NCBI GenBank assembly: GCA_024643345.1
Contig: JAHENB010000006.1
Location: 1 to 64,000, forward strand
DNA: 64,000 nt
Source: Maribacter sp.
GTDB lineage: Bacteria > Bacteroidota > Bacteroidia > Flavobacteriales > Flavobacteriaceae
Reading direction: 5' to 3'
Shown: positions 36,907 through 46,009 of the stretch, one piece after another
Layout: each line of letters opens with the position of its first letter
How positions within the stretch are numbered: the stretch's first letter is position 1
Program-made: the position numbers and the translations under genes
Notes under the pieces: generated by a model
What the model was told of the DNA's origin: nothing
The model's input: only the letters and a program-made list of their open reading frames with translations
The model's database searches: none

Positions 36907-38805
36907 ATGGGCAAAGTAGTACCACACAGTTTATTTACAGATTTCGATATCAATCTATTTAAATCGGGGAAACACTTTAGGCTCTATGAAAAACTGGGTT
37001 CACATCCCATGGAACTCGATGGCGTGCAAGGCACCTATTTTGCCGTTTGGGCCCCTACGGCCAAAGCGGTCTCGGTAATTGGTGATTTCAACCATTGGTT
37101 AGACCATGAACATCCATTAAACGTGAGATGGGACGAAAGTGGCATTTGGGAAGGTTTTGTACCAAACGTGGGGAAAGGGGAAATATACAAATACTACATA
37201 CGTTCCAACAATTTCGGAGTCGTAACCGAAAAAGCAGATCCCTTTGCGCGCTATTGCGAATTGCCGCCACATACCGCCTCTATTGTCTGGGACGCCCAGT
37301 ACAATTGGCAGGATAAAAAGTGGATGGAAACTAGAAAGGAAAGAAATGCCCTGGATGCCCCTTTTTCGGTATACGAAGTTCATTTGGGATCTTGGAAACG
37401 CAAAGAGGGAAATGAATTTTTGTCATATAAGGAGCTAGCGCATGATTTGGTCGACTATGTAAAGGAAATGGGCTTCACCCATGTTGAATTTATGCCCATC
37501 ATGGAGTATCCTTATGACCCCTCATGGGGTTATCAACTCACCGGATATTTTGCTCCGACCTCGAGATTTGGAGCACCCGAGGATTTTAAATTATTGGTCG
37601 ACACCTTGCACCAAAACGAAATTGGTGTCATTCTCGATTGGGTACCTTCCCATTTTCCGGAAGATGCACACGGACTCGGATTTTTCGATGGCTCACATCT
37701 ATATGAACATCCCGATAGGAGAAGGGGCTATCACCCCGATTGGAAGAGCCTGATCTTTAATTACGGCAGGAATGAAGTGCGTGCTTTCTTGATCAGCAAT
37801 GCTTTATTTTGGTTAGACCAATACCATACCGATGCCTTGCGTGTCGATGCGGTGGCTTCCATGTTATATCTCGATTATTCCCGTGAAGAAGGGGAATGGG
37901 AGCCCAATATGTATGGCAATAACGAAAATTTGGAGGCCTTGAGTTTTCTTAGGGAGTTCAACGAAACCGTGTATGGTAATTTTCCGGATGTACAGACCAT
38001 TGCGGAAGAATCTACGGCGTTTTCGGGCGTTTCCAGACCGGTTAATCTGGGCGGGTTGGGCTTTGGCATGAAATGGATGATGGGATGGATGCACGATACC
38101 TTGGAATATTTCAAAAAAGACACCATTTATCGCAAGCACCATCAGAACGACCTTACTTTTAGCATGACCTATGCCTTTACCGAAAACTTCATGTTGCCAT
38201 TTTCGCATGATGAGGTGGTATACGGGAAACAATCATTGGTCTACAGGATGCCCGGCGATGAGTGGCAAAAATTTGCCAATCTACGTTTGCTATTTGGTTA
38301 TATGTTTACCCATCCGGGTACCAATCTGATCTTTATGGGAGGTGAATTCGGGCAAACCTCTGAATGGAACTTTCAAAATAGTCTCGACTGGCATTTGACC
38401 GAGCATGGCGTTCACGCCGGAATTCAGGAAACGATCAAAGATTTGAACAGGTTGTACCGTTCAGAAAAAGCACTTTTTGAAAAACAATTTAGCCCAGAGG
38501 GTTTCCAATGGATAGATTATGGCGACCATGAAAACTGTGTGCTCACCTATATGCGAAAAGGCCATGATAAAAAGAACGATATTTATATCGCTTGCAACCT
38601 TACCCCGGTACCTAGGGAACGGTATCGCATTGGCATACCTAAAAAGTCAGGACAATTGAAAGTGATTTTCAATAGTGACGATAAAAAATATGCCGGTTCG
38701 GGGATGGCTGCCGAACTCTCTAAAATAGGGAAAACTGCGTGGCATGGGCATGCCCAATCAATTGAAATGACTATTCCACCGCTGAGCATGGTCATTTTTA
38801 AATAG
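36907..38805 (+). CDS. glgB: 1,4-alpha-glucan branching enzyme
   Basis: GTYFAVWAPTAKAVSVIGDFNHWLDHEHPL; YEVHLGSWKRKEG; MGFTHVEFMPIMEYPYDPSWGYQLTGYFAPTSRFG; DALRVDAVASMLYLDYSREEGEW; FTENFMLPFSHDEVVYGKQSL. Confidence 0.97.
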   Translation: MGKVVPHSLFTDFDINLFKSGKHFRLYEKLGSHPMELDGVQGTYFAVWAPTAKAVSVIGDFNHWLDHEHPLNVRWDESGIWEGFVPNVGKGEIYKYYIRSNNFGVVTEKADPFARYCELPPHTASIVWDAQYNWQDKKWMETRKERNALDAPFSVYEVHLGSWKRKEGNEFLSYKELAHDLVDYVKEMGFTHVEFMPIMEYPYDPSWGYQLTGYFAPTSRFGAPEDFKLLVDTLHQNEIGVILDWVPSHFPEDAHGLGFFDGSHLYEHPDRRRGYHPDWKSLIFNYGRNEVRAFLISNALFWLDQYHTDALRVDAVASMLYLDYSREEGEWEPNMYGNNENLEALSFLREFNETVYGNFPDVQTIAEESTAFSGVSRPVNLGGLGFGMKWMMGWMHDTLEYFKKDTIYRKHHQNDLTFSMTYAFTENFMLPFSHDEVVYGKQSLVYRMPGDEWQKFANLRLLFGYMFTHPGTNLIFMGGEFGQTSEWNFQNSLDWHLTEHGVHAGIQETIKDLNRLYRSEKALFEKQFSPEGFQWIDYGDHENCVLTYMRKGHDKKNDIYIACNLTPVPRERYRIGIPKKSGQLKVIFNSDDKKYAGSGMAAELSKIGKTAWHGHAQSIEMTIPPLSMVIFK

Positions 38806-38906
38806 TTCTCAACGATGAAAACGTTATAGTTATCAAATCTTTCTAATATCTTTTCGTAATTCGGCGCTAAAGTCTTTTTTTTGTGTGCTTATAAAATAAC
38901 GAGTTT

Positions 38907-41306
38907 ATGATTACCAATACCGAATTGGAATATAAGGGTAATTTGTACCCCAACCAGATAGCCGAATATAAAAGAGACACCGACAAATTATATTTTACCA
39001 CTGAAAATGGTGTGATCTTGGAAATCACCGTGATTCAGGACAGGACCATCCGTTTTCGTTACGCGACCGAACATATTTTTCAGCCCGATTTTTCTTATGC
39101 TATTAGTGAAAATGCGAAAAGGGGATACAATACCCTCACGGTGGTGGAGACCGCGACCGAGTATCTTATAGAAACGGCCAAGGTCAAAATACTTGTTGAC
39201 AAAAAAACATTGCGTATCCAGATTTCCGATTTAGAGGGCCAGATCATTAACGAAGATGAATTGGGCTTTCATTGGGAAGAAAATTACGAGTATGGAGGCA
39301 ATACCGTAAAAATGAGCAAGATTACCCAGGCCACAGAAAGTTATTATGGGATGGGCGATAAGGCCACCCATAGTAATTTAAAAGGAAAACGGGTCTTCAA
39401 TTGGGTTACAGACCAATATGCCTACGGTAAGGATCAAGATCCCTTATATAAGGCCATCCCATTTTATGTGGGCTTGCATCATGAAAAAGCCTACGGCATA
39501 TTCTTCGACAACAGTTTTAAGACCCACTTCGATTTTGCCCATGAAAAAAGAACGACCACCAGTTTTTGGGCCGATGGGGGCGAAATGAACTACTACTTCT
39601 TTTATGGTCCCGAAATGTCGAAAGTGGTCCAGGCCTATACCGATTTAACGGGTATACCAGAGCTGCCGCCAATGTGGGCCTTAGGCTACCATCAATCGAA
39701 ATGGAGCTATTTTCCGGAAAGTAGGGTCAAAGAAGTCGCAAGTACTTTCCGTGATTTAAGGATTCCATGTGATGGCATTTATTTGGACATTGATTATATG
39801 GACGGTTTTCGCTGTTTTACCTGGGACAAGACCCTCTTCCCCGATCCAAAAAGAATGATAGCGGATTTAAGCAAAGATGGCTTTAAAACGGTGGTCATGA
39901 TCGATCCTGGAATCAAAATCGATAAAGATTATTGGGTGTACCAAGAGGCCATGGAGAACGATTATTTCTGTAAAAGGGGAGATGGCCCTTACATGCACGG
40001 GAAGGTATGGCCCGGGGAATGTCATTTCCCCGATTTTACCAATCCCAAAGTAAGGGAATGGTGGGCCAGCCTATATAAAGAGTTCATGGCCGAGTTGGGG
40101 GTTCATGCCGTTTGGAACGATATGAACGAACCGGCAGTGATGGAGGTACCTTCTAAAACGGCCCCTTTAGATACCAGGCACAAATATGATGGTCATCCCT
40201 GTACCCATAGAAAGGCCCATAATGTTTACGGAATGCAAATGGTCAGGGCAACTTATGAAGGGGTCAAAAAGTATGTCTATCCGAAAAGACCCTTCGTAAT
40301 CACCCGCGCTGCCTATGCGGGTACGCAGCGGTATTCATCAACTTGGACAGGGGACAATGTGGCCACCTGGGAGCATCTTTGGATCGCCAACGTACAGGCG
40401 CAGCGAATGTGCATTAGCGGATACTCCTTTGTAGGTTCCGATATTGGTGGATTTGCCGAACAACCCAATGGAGAACTTTTTGCAAGATGGATACAACTCG
40501 GGGTATTTCATCCTTTCTGTAGGGTACATTCCAGCGGGGACCATGGAGATCAAGAGCCTTGGTCATTCGGTACCGAGATTACCGATATTGTAAGGAAGTT
40601 TATTGAATTGCGTTACCAATTGCTGCCTTATCTCTATACCATGTTCTGGAGGTATACCAAATATGGTAGCCCGATGTTGCAGTCCATTGTATATTACGAC
40701 CAAGCAGATACCCAAACCCATTTTAGGACCGACGAGTTTATCTTTGGCGAACAAATCTTGGTCTGCCCCATTCAAGAGCCCAATGCACAGGGCCGAAGAA
40801 TGTACATACCACGGGGAAAGTGGTATAATTATTGGACAGGGGAAATGGTAGAGGGTGGAAAGGAAAGGTGGGTGCCTGCCGATTTGGACAAGATTCCGTT
40901 ATTCATGAAAGCAGGGGCCATCATTCCTAAATATCCCATTCAGCAATACGTTGGTGAAGTTAAGGTGGAGGAGCTGGTTTTGGATGTTTATTACAAATTG
41001 GGCGCTGAAAATTCAACAGTATATGAAGATGCTCAGGATGGCTATGATTATCAAAGCGGAAAATACAGTTTAAGGAACTTTAAGCTTTTGGGCAAGGAAA
41101 AAGAACTCAATATACAACAGTTTAAAGATGGCACTTTTATTACGAGTTACGAGAGCTTTAAAATTAAACTTCATGGACTTCCATTTAAAATTAAAACTAT
41201 TCATGTCGATAATGTGAAAGTGAATCTCGAAGATATCAAGCTGAACGGCAATAATATTATCCAGGTAAGTAAGGAATTTACACAACTTCATATTACTGGA
41301 AAATAA
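38907..41306 (+). CDS. GH31 alpha-glucosidase
   Basis: SYYGMGDKATHSNLKGKRVFNWVTD; LPPMWALGYHQSKWSYFPES; CDGIYLDIDYMDGFRCFTWD; AVWNDMNEPAV; FVGSDIGGFAEQPNGELFARWIQLGVFHPFCRVHS. Confidence 0.96.
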   Translation: MITNTELEYKGNLYPNQIAEYKRDTDKLYFTTENGVILEITVIQDRTIRFRYATEHIFQPDFSYAISENAKRGYNTLTVVETATEYLIETAKVKILVDKKTLRIQISDLEGQIINEDELGFHWEENYEYGGNTVKMSKITQATESYYGMGDKATHSNLKGKRVFNWVTDQYAYGKDQDPLYKAIPFYVGLHHEKAYGIFFDNSFKTHFDFAHEKRTTTSFWADGGEMNYYFFYGPEMSKVVQAYTDLTGIPELPPMWALGYHQSKWSYFPESRVKEVASTFRDLRIPCDGIYLDIDYMDGFRCFTWDKTLFPDPKRMIADLSKDGFKTVVMIDPGIKIDKDYWVYQEAMENDYFCKRGDGPYMHGKVWPGECHFPDFTNPKVREWWASLYKEFMAELGVHAVWNDMNEPAVMEVPSKTAPLDTRHKYDGHPCTHRKAHNVYGMQMVRATYEGVKKYVYPKRPFVITRAAYAGTQRYSSTWTGDNVATWEHLWIANVQAQRMCISGYSFVGSDIGGFAEQPNGELFARWIQLGVFHPFCRVHSSGDHGDQEPWSFGTEITDIVRKFIELRYQLLPYLYTMFWRYTKYGSPMLQSIVYYDQADTQTHFRTDEFIFGEQILVCPIQEPNAQGRRMYIPRGKWYNYWTGEMVEGGKERWVPADLDKIPLFMKAGAIIPKYPIQQYVGEVKVEELVLDVYYKLGAENSTVYEDAQDGYDYQSGKYSLRNFKLLGKEKELNIQQFKDGTFITSYESFKIKLHGLPFKIKTIHVDNVKVNLEDIKLNGNNIIQVSKEFTQLHITGK

Positions 41307-41341
41307 ATTATTTTGTAATTTTCTAATAATAATTGATTGAG

Positions 41342-42148
41342 ATGAGAAAAGCTTTATTGGTGATTGCTCTATTACTGGTGGTTACGGCTTGCAAAACCAA
41401 CCCGTTTACAGGAAAAAAAGTACTTAATTTTTATCCGAACAGCCAGATTTTCCCGATGGCTTTTGCACAATACGACCAATTTTTGACGGAAAATAAGCGG
41501 GTGACCGGCACTGCAGATGCCCAGATGATTACCAAAGTGGGGCAACGGATCGCCTCTGCAGCAGAAAGATGGTTATCGGCCAACGGTTATCAAGGTTATT
41601 TAAAAGATTATAAATGGGAATACAACTTGGTCAATGACGAGACTGTGAACGCTTGGTGCATGCCAGGAGGTAAAATAGTATTTTATACAGGCATATTGCC
41701 CATCACCCAAACGGAAACCGGGGTTGCCGTGGTCATGGGCCATGAGGTCGCACACGCCTTGGCAGATCACGGGGCCCAGAGGATGAGTGCTGGCACCTTG
41801 CAACAATTCGGTGCGGTCGCGGGGAATATCGCAATCAAGGACGAGCAAACACGCAATACTTTTAATCAGGCTTATGGTGTGGGATCTACCGTGGGCCTTA
41901 TGTTGCCCTTTAGCAGAAGCCATGAGACCGAGGCCGATCGTATAGGATTGCAGATTATGGCGATTGCCGGATACGATCCCGCGGAAGCTGCCGAACTTTG
42001 GAAAAGAATGCAGGCTAGAGGAGGGGAAGCCCCTCCCGAGTTTCTGAGTACGCACCCCTCGAATGAAACGCGCATCACCAACTTAACGGCTTGGGCCCCA
42101 GCGGCCAAAGCGGAGGCCACGAAATTTGGTGTGACCAAATTTCAATGA
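41342..42148 (+). CDS. M48-family metalloprotease lipoprotein
   Basis: MRKALLVIALLLVVTACKTNPFTGKK (lipobox); VVMGHEVAHALADHGAQRMS (HExxH); SHETEADRIGLQIMAIAGYDP. Confidence 0.95.
   Translation: MRKALLVIALLLVVTACKTNPFTGKKVLNFYPNSQIFPMAFAQYDQFLTENKRVTGTADAQMITKVGQRIASAAERWLSANGYQGYLKDYKWEYNLVNDETVNAWCMPGGKIVFYTGILPITQTETGVAVVMGHEVAHALADHGAQRMSAGTLQQFGAVAGNIAIKDEQTRNTFNQAYGVGSTVGLMLPFSRSHETEADRIGLQIMAIAGYDPAEAAELWKRMQARGGEAPPEFLSTHPSNETRITNLTAWAPAAKAEATKFGVTKFQ
42121..42143. repeat. Perfect inverted repeat GAAATTTGGT-gtg-ACCAAATTTC at the 3' end of the M48 CDS
   Basis: Direct reading: 10-bp perfect arms, 3-nt loop. Confidence 0.9.
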
Positions 42149-42172
42149 CCCATTTGGGCAAGTCCTGCATCC

Positions 42173-42199
42173 ATTAAAGCCGTTAAAAACGGCTTTAAT
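42173..42199. terminator. Perfect 11-bp hairpin ATTAAAGCCGT-taaaa-ACGGCTTTAAT between the M48 and MFS genes
   Basis: Perfect arms, terminator-like but with only a short T-run. Could terminate or attenuate. Confidence 0.65.
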
Positions 42200-42206
42200 C
42201 ATATCT

Positions 42207-43538
42207 ATGACCAACCGATCAGCCATTAAAGGGAGTAAAAAACTGCTCAATGCATGGGCATTTTATGATTGGGCCAACTCGGTATACAGTTTGGTGATTT
42301 CTTCCGCTATCTTTCCAATATATTATGGGGCACTATTTCGAGTTTCGGAAGTGGAAAAAGTAACGGTTTTTGGAGGCGAGATTGCAAGGGCACCTTTGAT
42401 CAGTTATGTAACCTCCGCGGCTTTTTTGTTTATTGCTTTTATTACCCCGCTTCTATCGGGTATTGCCGATTATTTGGGCAACAAAAAGGTATTCATGAAA
42501 TTTTTTTGTTACCTCGGGGGTTTTTCTTGTATTGGACTCTATTGGTTTTCATTGGAACATATTTATTTAGGTCTGGCGTGCTATTTTTTTGGTTTGATCG
42601 GATTTTGGGTAAGCTTTGCCTTCAATAATTCTTATTTGCCCGACATTGCCTATCCGGAACAGCAAGATCGTATCAGTGCCAAGGGTTTTTCCCTTGGCTA
42701 TATAGGCAGTGTCATTCTTTTGATCGTGAATTTGGCCATGGTCATGAAACCCGATTTTTTTGGGATTGTTTCGGCCCCGGGGGAGGCTGCCGAATTGAAG
42801 GCCATGAAATATTCCTTTGTTTCAGTAGGGATTTGGTGGATCATTTTTGCCCAATACAGTTTTTTCCACCTCCCGAAAGGATTCAGGAAAGCGGGAAAAA
42901 GAACCAATATAATCCTTAACGGGTTTAAGGAATTGAAATCGGTGTGGCTTCAGTTGGGCCATCAAACCAGCCTGAAACGCTATTTGAAGGCATTTTTTGT
43001 CTATAGTATGGCCGTGCAAACGGTGATGCTGATCGCCACCTATTTTGGGGAGCAAGAAGTTCTTTGGGGTTCCGATAGTGAACGCACTACTGGCCTCATC
43101 GTCAGCATTATGGTCATCCAGTTGGTCGCTATCATAGGTGCAATGCTCACTGCAAGGGCATCAAGAGCCTATGGCAATATCAAGACACTTGTTGTTGTGA
43201 ATCTTTGCTGGGTGATGATATGTATCTATGCCTATTTTGTCTACACGCCCACTGAATTTTATATTGCAGCAGGTTTTGTTGGCCTGGTGATGGGGGGCAT
43301 TCAGGCTTTGTCTAGATCTACTTATTCGAAGTTTATACCCGAAACCATTGATACCACATCATTCTTCAGTTTTTATGATGTTTCCGAGAAAATAGGGATT
43401 GTCATTGGCACTTTTATCTACGGATTCATTGCCCAGCGAACGGGCAGCATGCGCGATGCGACCATATTTCTTGGATTGTTCTTTTTAACAGGGATGCTAT
43501 TATTGCTAAGGGTCAATAAAAAAGCCCCTACGGGGTAG
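42207..43538 (+). CDS. MFS transporter, UMF1/Atg22-like
   Basis: KKLLNAWAFYDWANSVYSLVISSAIFPIYYGALF; SFAFNNSYLPDIAYPEQQDRISAKGFSLGYIGSVILLIVNL; GIQALSRSTYSKFIPE. Confidence 0.93.
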   Translation: MTNRSAIKGSKKLLNAWAFYDWANSVYSLVISSAIFPIYYGALFRVSEVEKVTVFGGEIARAPLISYVTSAAFLFIAFITPLLSGIADYLGNKKVFMKFFCYLGGFSCIGLYWFSLEHIYLGLACYFFGLIGFWVSFAFNNSYLPDIAYPEQQDRISAKGFSLGYIGSVILLIVNLAMVMKPDFFGIVSAPGEAAELKAMKYSFVSVGIWWIIFAQYSFFHLPKGFRKAGKRTNIILNGFKELKSVWLQLGHQTSLKRYLKAFFVYSMAVQTVMLIATYFGEQEVLWGSDSERTTGLIVSIMVIQLVAIIGAMLTARASRAYGNIKTLVVVNLCWVMICIYAYFVYTPTEFYIAAGFVGLVMGGIQALSRSTYSKFIPETIDTTSFFSFYDVSEKIGIVIGTFIYGFIAQRTGSMRDATIFLGLFFLTGMLLLLRVNKKAPTG

Positions 43539-43541
43539 GGG
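43515..43541 (-). terminator. Rho-independent terminator for the DUF2807 operon, overlapping the 3' end of the MFS CDS
   Basis: Minus strand GCCCCTACcccGTAGGGGC followed by TTTTTT. The same bases encode KKAPTG* of the MFS gene. Confidence 0.85.
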
Positions 43542-43591
43542 CCTGATTGATGGTTCGTTTTTTGATTGTAATGAGGTCTATGACATTTAGA

Positions 43592-44317
43592 TTAACCTTT
43601 TGAGATATCGCCAGAACCGGAGGTTTTGGTATCTACTTTGTCGGGATTCCCCCGGTAGGTGATATCCCCGGAACCCGACACCCTTGCTTTGAGGTATACC
43701 TTTGCCGTAACTTTTATATCGGCCGAACCTGAAACCGTGGCCTCCACATTATCGGCCTCTAGGTCAAATGCCTTGATGTCGCCCGAACCGGAAACGGTCA
43801 CACTAAAATCCCCTGATCTACCGCTGAGGTTCATATCCCCCGATCCCGACATGGTGGCGGTCATATTGTCCGCATCCACATCCAAGGTAATATCCCCGGA
43901 GCCTGACATCGTTGTCGAAAAACTGGAAGCCCTTATTTTTTTTCTGCCTACAATATCGCCCGATCCCGATAAGGTCACCGCATCGATTTGATCCACGGGG
44001 ACGGTAATCTTGATGCCTTCGTTCCAAGTTGATGGCTGTAAATTTCGATTGTCCTCGACCTTAATGATCAATTTTCCGTTCTTTACTTCGGTTTTGATAT
44101 ATTCCAAGAGGTTCTCCTCTCCTTTTAAGGTAAGTTCCCCTTCTTTTCCATCGACCAGATCTACGTCGAACCAGCCCGAAACTGAAACGGCGTCGTAAGC
44201 GCCAACACTTCGTTCTATACTAACGATATTGCCGTTGCCTTTGATTTTTTTGCCCCATTGGGCAGTGCAGGAAGCAGATAATAATATTACAAGACTGAGG
44301 ATGGATAATTTTTTCAT
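43592..44317 (-). CDS. DUF2807 (head GIN domain) putative surface adhesin-like lipoprotein
   Basis: KGNGNIVSIERSVGAYDAVSVSGWFDVDLVDGKEGELTLKGEENLLEYIKTEVKNGKLIIK, then repeated SGSGDI; lipobox LLSASC. Confidence 0.92.
   Translation of the reverse strand: MKKLSILSLVILLSASCTAQWGKKIKGNGNIVSIERSVGAYDAVSVSGWFDVDLVDGKEGELTLKGEENLLEYIKTEVKNGKLIIKVEDNRNLQPSTWNEGIKITVPVDQIDAVTLSGSGDIVGRKKIRASSFSTTMSGSGDITLDVDADNMTATMSGSGDMNLSGRSGDFSVTVSGSGDIKAFDLEADNVEATVSGSADIKVTAKVYLKARVSGSGDITYRGNPDKVDTKTSGSGDISKG
43600..43980 (-). repeat. Degenerate tandem coding repeat (SGSGDI/SGSADI) in the DUF2807 protein
   Basis: SGSGDIVG, SGSGDITL, SGSGDMNL, SGSGDIKA, SGSADIKV, SGSGDITY, SGSGDISKG read directly; matching DNA repeats such as atatccccggagcctgacat. 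Confidence 0.9.
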
Positions 44318-44367
44318 TTGATTTCGATTTTAAAGTTTTTGAATAGGTTCAATTAATTGATGATGCA

Positions 44368-45459
44368 TTAGTTTTTGTTTAATTTTATGCCGCCATAATC
44401 ACTGTTGATGGTCATCATTTTGCCACTGTTCGCCGATCCATGGTACCCTTTGTAATAGTTTTGGTTCGACTTTTCCGTGCTGATGGCTATCTCGAGATCT
44501 TCTTTCCCGCTGACACCCGCATAGCTCGTCGTAATTTCAAAATCAAAATTGTAATCGGGGCTGTAGCCTATTTTTATACCGGTATAATTGGAGTTGATAT
44601 TAATGTTTCCGCCGTCGGCAGCCATTTCCTTGATGCCCAGTGATCCGTAGTCTGCACCGATTTCGACATTGCCATGGATGGTTCCCAGTTTTACACTGAT
44701 GTAATCGCCATTTCCTATGATGTTTTGGGCCTCCATTATTTCTATGTTACCGTAATCACTCGAGTATTCCAAGTTTTCCATTTTTACAACCGTGGAATTG
44801 GTATAATCGGCCTTGATGATAAGATTGCCCGCTTTCTGTACCGTAAAACCCGAGTAATCTGCCTTGATCTCTCCGCTATTGATAAATCCAATGCTCGAAT
44901 TGGAGGTATAGTCGAAGTTAAGTTCGTTGTTACGTCCGTGCAGTTCTCCGATTTCGAGCTTTCCATAATCGCAATTGATCTTTGCGTGCCCATCGATGCG
45001 GTCTAAAATGATATTGCCGTAGTCATTGTTCAATTGTACGCTGTTCTTAACGGGTAACTTGATCGTATAGTTGATCTGCATGTTCACATTGTTGTTGTTG
45101 CCCCAGTTCCAGCCCCAGCTACTTTTATTCTTACTGAATATGGTTTTTGCGGATACCATACTGTTGTTACCTTCAAATTCAACGGTAATTTCGTCCAATT
45201 TTTTTTGAACTTTTTCTTCATTGTTGCCATTGGTCTTGATGTGGACTTCGATTAAGATCCTATTTTCATTCCACGAGGTAATGTTCAAGTTCCCATAGCT
45301 ATTGCTTACTTTGAGCAAGGCATCTGCGTTGACGGAAAATTCTTTTTTGATTTTTTTTTCCTTGGTATGACGGCCACTTAAGGTTTTGTCATTCGCCGAC
45401 AATAGCATCGGGAAAGCCATTAAAAAGGCGATCGCATGTTTAAATAGTAAGGTCTTCAT
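44368..45459 (-). CDS. DUF4097-like putative beta-solenoid exported protein
   Basis: Signal peptide, then about a dozen xDY(G/T/S)xxxI rungs (NSYGNLNI, NDYGNIIL, CDYGKLEI, SDYGNIEI, ADYGSLGI, SDYGGIKL). Confidence 0.82.
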   Translation of the reverse strand: MKTLLFKHAIAFLMAFPMLLSANDKTLSGRHTKEKKIKKEFSVNADALLKVSNSYGNLNITSWNENRILIEVHIKTNGNNEEKVQKKLDEITVEFEGNNSMVSAKTIFSKNKSSWGWNWGNNNNVNMQINYTIKLPVKNSVQLNNDYGNIILDRIDGHAKINCDYGKLEIGELHGRNNELNFDYTSNSSIGFINSGEIKADYSGFTVQKAGNLIIKADYTNSTVVKMENLEYSSDYGNIEIMEAQNIIGNGDYISVKLGTIHGNVEIGADYGSLGIKEMAADGGNININSNYTGIKIGYSPDYNFDFEITTSYAGVSGKEDLEIAISTEKSNQNYYKGYHGSANSGKMMTINSDYGGIKLNKN

Positions 45460-46009
45460 TGGTATTGTTTTTTATGTTATTAATGGTTTCTACCTGATCG
45501 AGAACGTCTTGCAAAAGGTCTATCCGGGTTTGGAAATTGGTAATCATGGCGCTTAAAATCAGTTTGCTGTTACCGCCGTTCAAAAGATCTTGTTCAAGAT
45601 GGCCATAATTGAGTTCCAGTTTTTGGAGCTGCAGTAAGGTATCCTCGATCATTTTTTCGGTAGCGGGGGTACTTTCACTTTTTAATTGGTTTATTTGCTC
45701 CTCGATGAGGCCTGCAAAATAGATTTGACTTTTCGAGACTTCAGGCGAAATATCGGCCACCCGTTTGTCAAGGGTTGGTCTCATCATGAATATACCCAAA
45801 CCTAGGGTCATCAAAACAAGTATCGAAGCAGCTATGGAGAGTGGTCTCCACCATGAACTGCGCTTCTTTTTCAGACTGATAACACCTTTCGAGGTATTTA
45901 GTTTTTCCAGAAATCTTTCCTGGTGCCCTAACCGTGGTTCTTCGGTATCAAAAGCACCTTGGCGACTGATAAACCAGTTATCTAAATTGTTCTTTTCCAT
46001 TTCAAGCAT
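45440..46009 (-). CDS. Single-pass membrane protein, probable anti-sigma factor
   Basis: Cytosolic N-terminus followed by a TM segment (WWRPLSIAASILVLMTLGLGIFMM). Overlaps the ECF sigma stop and the next gene start. Confidence 0.7.
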   Translation of the reverse strand: MLEMEKNNLDNWFISRQGAFDTEEPRLGHQERFLEKLNTSKGVISLKKKRSSWWRPLSIAASILVLMTLGLGIFMMRPTLDKRVADISPEVSKSQIYFAGLIEEQINQLKSESTPATEKMIEDTLLQLQKLELNYGHLEQDLLNGGNSKLILSAMITNFQTRIDLLQDVLDQVETINNIKNNTNEDLTI

